DNA of 10,203 nucleotides from MFAQ01 sp964592455 (GTDB lineage: Bacteria > Patescibacteriota > Microgenomatia > UBA1400 > MFAQ01), in NCBI GenBank assembly GCA_964592455.1, contig CAZQDQ010000032.1, positions 1 through 10,203 on the forward strand, given 5' to 3'. Made by a program: the position numbers and the translations under genes. A model generated the notes under the pieces. It made no database searches and was not told the DNA's origin. It was given only the letters and a program-made list of their open reading frames with translations. Below, one piece after another: positions 5,909 to 10,203 of the stretch (position 1 is the stretch's first letter; each line of letters opens with the position of its first letter).

Positions 5909-6634
5909 AAATCGGTTTACGCCGAACTGGTCTTTTATAAGTGAGGGATTAAGACCCTCACTTTTTATTTTGTTTAAGTTGTGAGAGTCATCTATTTCAA
6001 TAAGGCAATTAATTTTCTTTTGAAATTTCGGCAGATCAGTGATAATTTTGTTTATGATGGTGGTTCCGTCTGGACCTCCATCTAGTGCGATTATCGGTTC
6101 GTAGTTTTTGATTTCTTCTGGCAGATTTAATATTCTGTCACTCGGAATATATGGAGGATTGGAGACAACGAGATCTATGTTTAGATTTTTTGGATAATTA
6201 TCAAACAAATCAGAGACAAGAAAAATAGCGTTATTTGAATTGTTAGATAAGTGCTTTTGGTAGTTTTTGTGGGCTACCTCTAAGGCTTTTGGAGAAATGT
6301 CAGATAGGTAAATTTGAAATGCAATATTTGCCTTAAGAAGCTCTAAGCATAAGGAAACACTAATACATCCAGAGCCGGTGCAAAGGTCTGCAATTATTAC
6401 TTTGTCTTTGTTTTTGAAATTTGTTTTTATATTTTCTAGTGCAAGATCTACAAGTTGCTCGGTTTCGATTCTGGGAATTAACGTGTTTTGGTCGACGTAA
6501 AAAATGTGGCCTTTGAATTCTGCAGCGTTTACTAAATATTCGACAGGAGTGTTATCAGTTATTTGTATTTTGGTGAAGTCGAAGTTGTGCCTAATTAGAA
6601 AGTTTCTTTCGTAGGGAGTGAGTTTACGAGACAT
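5888..6634 (-). CDS. prmC: Release factor glutamine methyltransferase (PrmC/HemK)
   Basis: PrmC methylates the glutamine of the GGQ motif in peptide-chain release factors, using S-adenosylmethionine. In this 248-residue protein I see LIPRIETE (52-59; LIPRPETE in the family), the SAM-binding motif DLCTGSG (83-89), SDLF (141-144) and the catalytic motif NPPY (159-162) followed by IPSD. The C-terminus has the family LIEI and DxxGxxR pattern (DQFGVNRFL). The N-terminal helical domain that binds the release factor is shorter than in E. coli PrmC (277 residues), with only about 45 residues before LIPR. The gene starts six bases after the stop of the zinc-ribbon membrane protein and has no evident Shine-Dalgarno sequence, so translation is probably coupled. 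Its last codons overlap the YtxH-like gene by 21 bases and contain that gene's terminator. Confidence 0.9.
   Translation of the reverse strand: MSRKLTPYERNFLIRHNFDFTKIQITDNTPVEYLVNAAEFKGHIFYVDQNTLIPRIETEQLVDLALENIKTNFKNKDKVIIADLCTGSGCISVSLCLELLKANIAFQIYLSDISPKALEVAHKNYQKHLSNNSNNAIFLVSDLFDNYPKNLNIDLVVSNPPYIPSDRILNLPEEIKNYEPIIALDGGPDGTTIINKIITDLPKFQKKINCLIEIDDSHNLNKIKSEGLNPSLIKDQFGVNRFLSLFLL
5939..5971 (+). terminator. Intrinsic terminator of the YtxH-like gene, inside prmC
   Basis: AAGTGAGGG at 5939-5947 and CCCTCACTT at 5955-5963 form a 9-bp stem with a 7-base loop, followed on the plus strand by TTTTTATTTT. It stops transcripts from the YtxH-like gene. The whole element lies in the 3' coding part of the convergent prmC gene, where it encodes residues around KSEGLNPSLIK. 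Confidence 0.85.
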
Positions 6635-6640
6635 GGGGAT

Positions 6641-7393
6641 TTAGGGTGTGGAGAAGGTGTACTCACCAACCTTTATGTTTCTGCCGAGAGGGTCAATGAT
6701 TATTCTGTATGTGTATTTTGTAGAAGGAGAGAGATTGTCGAGTTGAAGGATGTGGTTGCTGTCTGGACTTTCTGAAACAAAGTACTCACCCTCTTTGCCT
6801 GAGGTAAAAATTATTTTAGTTACTACTTGGTTGGTAGTTGAGAAGGAAATAAGAACTTGAGTGTCGGAGAGTGGAGTAATAAGGGGAGTGCTAGTTAGCT
6901 CTGAAGCCTTTATTCTGGTTTCCTTGGTATTTTCAATTTGTTGTATGAGGTTTGGCAAAACAGTGACGGATGTAAACAAAATAAAAAGAGGAATAATGAC
7001 AGCAAAGGCGGTTTTTAGTGGAATCCCCCAAAGTTTGTGGTAGTTAATTTTGGCGTCTTGGGCTTTTTTAAAAAGTAATAGCTGTCCCTTGGGAAAGAAA
7101 TCTCCGTGGCTGTTGGGGCAGTTGTAGACAGTAACGGTTTGAGGAATGTTTTCTTTTATAGAAAACATTGTTTGTCCACAGTGAAGACACTTGATACTTT
7201 GGTTGATTTGGTTGTGCTTTTTAGGGAGAACAGAGTCGATATTGTGAGCTGTCTCTGTGGAGATGAAATTGACGAGGAAGTTTTCTATAAAATGTCCTCC
7301 ACAGTCCAAACATTCATAAACAGTTTTTTCTTTGCCATCAATTGTAGTTATGGTAAGAAGGTTTAGTGTTTCGTTACATTGGGGGCAGGTCAT
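6641..7393 (-). CDS. Membrane protein with two zinc ribbons and an external fibronectin-III-like domain
   Basis: The 250 residues fall into four parts. The first zinc ribbon uses C3, C6, C28 and C31 (CPQC and CLDCGG). The second uses C69, C72, C92 and probably H96 (CLHC and CPNSHG), so its last ligand appears to be His instead of Cys. Both resemble TFIIB-type small zinc ribbons with a 'CxxCgG.f' end. A single membrane helix follows (about 127-148). The C-terminal 80-85 residues look like a fibronectin-III fold, with the typical LSPSTKYTYRIII segment (221-233). The likely topology is zinc ribbons in the cytoplasm and the Fn3 domain outside. Function unknown; signalling across the membrane or assembly of surface proteins is possible. 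No Shine-Dalgarno sequence is present; a TATAGT box lies only about 14 bases before the ATG, so the mRNA may be nearly leaderless. It is co-directional with prmC, six bases away. Confidence 0.7.
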   Translation of the reverse strand: MTCPQCNETLNLLTITTIDGKEKTVYECLDCGGHFIENFLVNFISTETAHNIDSVLPKKHNQINQSIKCLHCGQTMFSIKENIPQTVTVYNCPNSHGDFFPKGQLLLFKKAQDAKINYHKLWGIPLKTAFAVIIPLFILFTSVTVLPNLIQQIENTKETRIKASELTSTPLITPLSDTQVLISFSTTNQVVTKIIFTSGKEGEYFVSESPDSNHILQLDNLSPSTKYTYRIIIDPLGRNIKVGEYTFSTP

Positions 7394-7406
7394 AGTTCAG
7401 TTTACA

Positions 7407-7412
7407 GACTAT
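7407..7412 (-). promoter_or_regulatory. Possible -10 box just upstream of the zinc-ribbon membrane protein gene
   Basis: On the minus strand TATAGT (plus-strand ACTATA) ends 13 bases before the ATG at 7393. A transcript from it would have a leader of only a few bases. No good -35 box is present at 16-18 bases. No Shine-Dalgarno sequence can fit, which agrees with leaderless or near-leaderless translation. Confidence 0.35.
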
Positions 7413-7413
7413 A

Positions 7414-7440
7414 GAATCATGAATCAAGAATTATGAATTA
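7414..7440. repeat. Two 13-bp near-identical direct repeats in a divergent intergenic region
   Basis: GAATCATGAATCA (7414-7426) and GAATTATGAATTA (7428-7440) differ only at two C/T positions and repeat with a 14-base period. They fill the centre of the 69-base gap between divergent genes, so they could be a regulator site. They could equally be simple AT-rich sequence. Confidence 0.45.
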
Positions 7441-7462
7441 TGATTGTTTACTGTTAGACTAA

Positions 7463-8809
7463 ATGTATATGAAGTTGAAGTTTTTAGGGGCATCGGGGAC
7501 TGTAACTGGCTCGTGTTATTTTTTGCAAAGTAAGGAAACAGGAGTTATGGTTGATTGTGGTATGTTTCAGGGTGTTAAAGAGGTGGACGAGCTGAACTTT
7601 TCTAAGCCAAATATTGATTTTAGTAAACTTAACGCTATTGTTTTGACACATGCACATTTGGATCACTGTGGTAGACTTCCGTTACTCTTGAAGTATGGTT
7701 TTGATGGGGTGGTATATATGAACGAACCAACAAAAGCTTTAGCGGAAATTGTGATGTTGGACAGCGCAAAAATTGCTAGAGAAGACGCTACAAACACAAT
7801 GTACGAAGAAGATGATGTTTATCGCTTTTTGAAAAAAGTGGTGTTGGTGGATTATCACACTCCATTTGATATTGGGGAGTTTGAAGTAACAATGTATGAT
7901 GCTGGACACATACTGGGTTCTACGAGTTTGTTGTTTGTAGAGAAGAGTAGTGGTAAGAAGCTACTTTTTAGTGGTGACCTGGGAAACTCTCCAGAACCAT
8001 TATTGATGCCGACAGAAACAGTAAAATCAGCAGACTTTGTAGTAATGGAGTCTACTTATGGAGATGAAAAGCACCCAGCAGGAGACGAAGCGGACATTCT
8101 TGCCTCGATTGTGTCAGATGCTGAGAGGATTGGTGGAGTAGTGCTGATACCATCGTTTTCTATTCAAAGGGCTCAGGAGTTGTTATATGCTTTCGACCAA
8201 ATCAAAAAAGACGGAAGAGTGAGCCAGGATACAGTAGTTTTTTTGGATTCACCCATGGCTCTTAGAACCACAGAAGTCTATAGAGAATATCCTGGACTAT
8301 ATAGTCAGAAATTAAAATTGCAAGTAAAAAATGACGACCCTTTTGATTTTCCTGGCTTAATGCTTTGTGACAGTGTAGAAAAAAGCAAACAAATTAAAAA
8401 TTATCCAGGGACAAAAGTAATAATTGCAGGTAGTGGCATGATGACGGGGGGGAGAATACTTCATCATGCAACAAACTACCTATCTGACCCCAAAAATACC
8501 ATAATCTTTGTTGGGTTTCAAGCAGAGGGAACTTTGGGAAGAGAGATTAAATCTGGAAAAAAAGAAATTAATATTTGGGGTAACAATGTTGAAGTCAGGG
8601 CACAAATAAAGGAAATAAAAACAATGAGTTCGCATGCCGATCAAGACCAATTAAAGATATGGCTTTCGAAAATAAGCGGAGTAAAGAAAGTTTATTTAAC
8701 TCACGGTGAAGATATAGCTCGTTTGGTACTAAAAGAGATTATTAAAAACGACTATGGTGATGAAGTCAATGTAAAAATGCCTAAACTTGACGAAGAATTT
8801 GAGTTATAA
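7463..8809 (+). CDS. Beta-CASP metallo-beta-lactamase-fold ribonuclease-like protein
   Basis: The 448-residue protein has all motifs of the beta-CASP branch of the metallo-beta-lactamase fold (relatives of CPSF73/YSH1 and of bacterial RNA-processing enzymes). Motif 2 is HAHLDH (63-68), motif 3 is H149 in AGHILGS, motif 4 is D172 in SGDLG, beta-CASP motif A is E196 in MESTYGD, motif B is H391 in SSHAD, and motif C is H414 in LTHGE. The GSGMMTGGR segment (323-331) is typical of the beta-CASP insert. Two zinc ions should be bound, and the probable activity is RNA endonuclease and/or 5'-3' exonuclease in the cytoplasm. Length is normal and all catalytic residues are intact. The start could be ATG 7463 or 7469; neither has a clear ribosome binding site. 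The next gene begins 9 bases after the stop if its GTG start is used, or 24 bases after if its ATG is used, so they are probably co-transcribed. Confidence 0.88.
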   Translation: MYMKLKFLGASGTVTGSCYFLQSKETGVMVDCGMFQGVKEVDELNFSKPNIDFSKLNAIVLTHAHLDHCGRLPLLLKYGFDGVVYMNEPTKALAEIVMLDSAKIAREDATNTMYEEDDVYRFLKKVVLVDYHTPFDIGEFEVTMYDAGHILGSTSLLFVEKSSGKKLLFSGDLGNSPEPLLMPTETVKSADFVVMESTYGDEKHPAGDEADILASIVSDAERIGGVVLIPSFSIQRAQELLYAFDQIKKDGRVSQDTVVFLDSPMALRTTEVYREYPGLYSQKLKLQVKNDDPFDFPGLMLCDSVEKSKQIKNYPGTKVIIAGSGMMTGGRILHHATNYLSDPKNTIIFVGFQAEGTLGREIKSGKKEINIWGNNVEVRAQIKEIKTMSSHADQDQLKIWLSKISGVKKVYLTHGEDIARLVLKEIIKNDYGDEVNVKMPKLDEEFEL

Positions 8810-8833
8810 ATAATTAAGGTGAAAAAAATCAAA

Positions 8834-9337
8834 ATGTGGAAAAAGTGCATATTAATGTTGACAGGAGGATTGTTTTTTTATGTTGGATCGGTATTCGCTT
8901 ATGACTTGACACTTACAAAAATAGGAACTTTATCGACAATTGGAGCTGACTATAGCCTTGTTTCGTATACGGGATCTGTACCAGGACTAGAGGGAACAGC
9001 GACCCCTGCAGCCACCGTGGCCATAAAAGTAAACACTGCGACTACAAATGTAATAGCAGCAACCAGCAGTGGTATATGGAGTTTTACTCCGACTTCACTT
9101 AATAGTGGAGATAACACTATTGTTATTACCTCTGGTACGCAGTCGATAAACTTTGTGATACGTTATAGTGCAACAACTACGATAACAACAACTTCGACGG
9201 CTTCATCCGAGGTTACAGAACTACCTGAGAGCGGTGTTTGGGAAAATGTCGCTTTGGGTGTTGTAGGAGGTTTATTGGTGATGTATTTTGGATCTTGGTT
9301 GAGGAGGAAGATGCATATTTGGGAGAAGGGGAGTTAG
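8834..9337 (+). CDS. Secreted Ig-like surface protein with LPESG sortase-type tail
   Basis: From ATG 8834 the protein has 167 residues; GTG 8819 would add five. ATG is preferred because AAGGTGA, which contains that GTG, can serve as its ribosome binding site, although the 12-base spacing is long. Residues 1-22 form a signal peptide (WKK, hydrophobic core, SVFA cleavage site). The middle part looks like a bacterial Ig-type beta domain, with GTATPAATVAIKV, a conserved-looking SGIWSFTP and GDNTIVITSG. A Thr/Ser-rich linker follows. The C-terminus has LPESG (residues 130-134), a hydrophobic helix and LRRK, which is the order of a sortase sorting signal with LPESG in place of LPXTG. It should therefore be exported and anchored to the cell surface. 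No sortase gene is in the window. It follows the beta-CASP gene closely. Confidence 0.75.
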   Translation: MWKKCILMLTGGLFFYVGSVFAYDLTLTKIGTLSTIGADYSLVSYTGSVPGLEGTATPAATVAIKVNTATTNVIAATSSGIWSFTPTSLNSGDNTIVITSGTQSINFVIRYSATTTITTTSTASSEVTELPESGVWENVALGVVGGLLVMYFGSWLRRKMHIWEKGS

Positions 9338-9387
9338 ATACTGATACTGAAAGAATAAAACTCAAAAACTCAAAATAATGAACTACT

Positions 9388-9415
9388 TTGTGATGGAGTG
9401 CAGTTGATTTACAAT
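9388..9415 (+). promoter_or_regulatory. Possible promoter of the exonuclease gene
   Basis: TTGTGA (9388-9393), a 16-base spacer and TACAAT (9410-9415) resemble -35 and -10 boxes. The transcription start would fall near 9422, about 24 bases before the ATG. The -10 is good and the -35 moderate. Confidence 0.4.
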
Positions 9416-9438
9416 TAAACTCGTTGGTGGTTTAATTG
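9412..9438. repeat. 9-bp inverted repeat before the exonuclease start
   Basis: CAATTAAAC (9412-9420) and GTTTAATTG (9430-9438) are perfect inverted repeats with a 9-base spacer. The element ends seven bases before the ATG and overlaps the predicted -10 box and transcription start. It has no U-tract (GGGGAAC follows), so it is not a terminator for the surface-protein gene. An operator is the more likely use. Confidence 0.5.
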
Positions 9439-9445
9439 GGGAACT

Positions 9446-10203
9446 ATGAAGAAAAAGGTGGAGGTAATTTTTGATATTGAAACGAAAAATTCTTTTGATG
9501 ATGAAAATGTAAAAAAAATCTCTGATTGGAGAATTTCGGTGGTTTCTGCTTACAGAAGAATTATTGATGAGAACCTGAGAGAACTCGAAGGGGAAATGAA
9601 AACTTTTTGGGTTGAGGATGCAAAAGGTAAAATTCCTGAGGATGAGCTGTATATTCCCGACATGTGGAAGTGGTTTGAGGAAGCTGATAGAGTTATTGGT
9701 TTTAACTCTTTTGGCTTTGATGCTCCAATAGTAAACGAAATTTACCCGGGTGATTTTATGAAATTGCCTCATTTTGATATTTTGGACGAAGTTAAAAAAG
9801 TCTTTGGTCACAGAATAAAGTTGGACTATATTGCTAGAGAAACTTTAGGGATAGGAAAGATGGCAAATGGGCTGGACGCTATTTTGTGGTGGGCTAAGGG
9901 TGATTCTTTGAGTTTGGCAAATCTAAAAAAGTATTGTGAAATGGACGTGGAAGTAACTAAAGGTATATATGATTATGCTTTAAAAAATAAAAACTATTTA
10001 TTCACTTTTTTTCTTTCTTTATTTTTTGCGACTCTTTTCTTTCTTCAATACAATTCTTCATCTTCAGCCTTAATTAAATTCCAGCCTTTTTGGTTCACTA
10101 ATTCAATGGTCGAATCCATTGATCGTTTTTATTGGCCTCAGCTTGTAAGTTTTTTACATTCTCAAAATATTATAAAAATAATTATTGGTGAGATTATTGC
10201 CGT
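9446..10203 (+). CDS. DEDDy-type 3'-5' exonuclease-like protein (RNase H fold), 3' end beyond the window
   Basis: The frame opens at ATG 9446, has a GGGG stretch just before it as a weak ribosome binding site, and is still open at the window end (252 codons). The first ~180 residues form an RNase H-like exonuclease domain: motif I FDIET with D10 and E12, motif II IGFNSFGFD with N87 and D92, and motif III Y163-C-E-M-D167, the Y-x3-D of DEDDy exonucleases. It resembles YprB-like predicted exonucleases. From about residue 183 (base 9992) the character changes to a hydrophobic stretch (FTFFLSLFFATLFFL, 186-200) followed by aromatic, non-nuclease-like sequence, and the DNA turns from purine-rich to pyrimidine-rich. 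This is either a nuclease fused to a membrane segment or a junction with the 5' part of a membrane-protein gene. The nuclease assignment is firm, the C-terminal part is not understood. Confidence 0.7.
   Translation, partial: MKKKVEVIFDIETKNSFDDENVKKISDWRISVVSAYRRIIDENLRELEGEMKTFWVEDAKGKIPEDELYIPDMWKWFEEADRVIGFNSFGFDAPIVNEIYPGDFMKLPHFDILDEVKKVFGHRIKLDYIARETLGIGKMANGLDAILWWAKGDSLSLANLKKYCEMDVEVTKGIYDYALKNKNYLFTFFLSLFFATLFFLQYNSSSSALIKFQPFWFTNSMVESIDRFYWPQLVSFLHSQNIIKIIIGEIIA

Noticed and set aside
9412..9445. Terminator for the LPESG surface-protein gene
   Set aside because: The inverted repeat is followed by GGGGAAC and not by a T-tract, and it lies about 75 bases past the stop, right before the next start codon.
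9383..9811. 142-codon open frame on the minus strand opposite the exonuclease
   Set aside because: It is antisense to a frame with clear DEDDy motifs, has no recognisable domain and no supporting start signals.
1..10203. Recoded TGA (as in Gracilibacteria or Absconditabacteria)
   Set aside because: TGA serves as a stop at the phosphatase end, and conserved glycines use normal codons; no gene needs read-through.
1..10203. tRNA genes, CRISPR arrays, insertion sequences
   Set aside because: No cloverleaf-like sequence, regularly spaced repeats, transposase motifs or terminal inverted repeats were seen on either strand.

Overview
The window is AT-rich bacterial DNA with tightly packed genes. 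The standard genetic code fits throughout: TGA works as a stop, for example in the ATGA overlap at 3868-3871. Several features recall Candidatus Patescibacteria/CPR bacteria, perhaps a Microgenomates-like lineage: a PepSY-type C-terminus, a short PrmC, a tiny YtxH-like basic membrane protein, an LPESG-tailed surface protein, very short intergenic gaps, and many genes without a clear Shine-Dalgarno sequence. This placement is an inference and no marker gene here proves it.

Left part (1-5587). A PepSY-domain C-terminus cut by the window edge lies on the + strand. Facing it on the - strand is a block of five genes. Read in the direction of transcription, these are a nicotinamidase/isochorismatase-family cysteine hydrolase (5587-4766) with its own terminator; then, from a well-formed promoter at 4710-4682, a PP2C-type phosphatase, a Ser/Thr-type kinase with a zinc ribbon and a long C-terminal beta-rich region, a second cysteine hydrolase paralogous to the first, and a TerY-like vWA protein. 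A strong terminator follows the vWA gene. vWA + PP2C + zinc-ribbon kinase is the known TerY-phosphorylation triad seen near tellurite-resistance-type stress systems. Here no TerC, TerD or TerZ gene is visible. Instead the triad is interleaved with two related nicotinamidase-like enzymes. This is the most interesting system in the window: a candidate phospho-switch coupled to an amidase-type, possibly NAD-related, reaction.

Middle part (5588-7393). A divergent intergenic region separates the hydrolase from a 67-residue YtxH-like protein. Its terminator lies inside the 3' end of the convergent prmC gene. prmC (release factor glutamine methyltransferase) follows closely after a membrane protein with two zinc ribbons inside and a fibronectin-III-like domain outside.

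Right part (7394-10203). On the + strand a beta-CASP metallo-beta-lactamase ribonuclease-like protein is followed, 9 bases later in the longest reading, by a secreted Ig-like protein with a sortase-type LPESG tail. Last comes a DEDDy 3'-5' exonuclease-like gene that runs off the window. This reading frame turns abruptly hydrophobic near 9986, suggesting a fusion or a sequence junction. I saw no tRNA, rRNA, CRISPR array, transposase or integrase.
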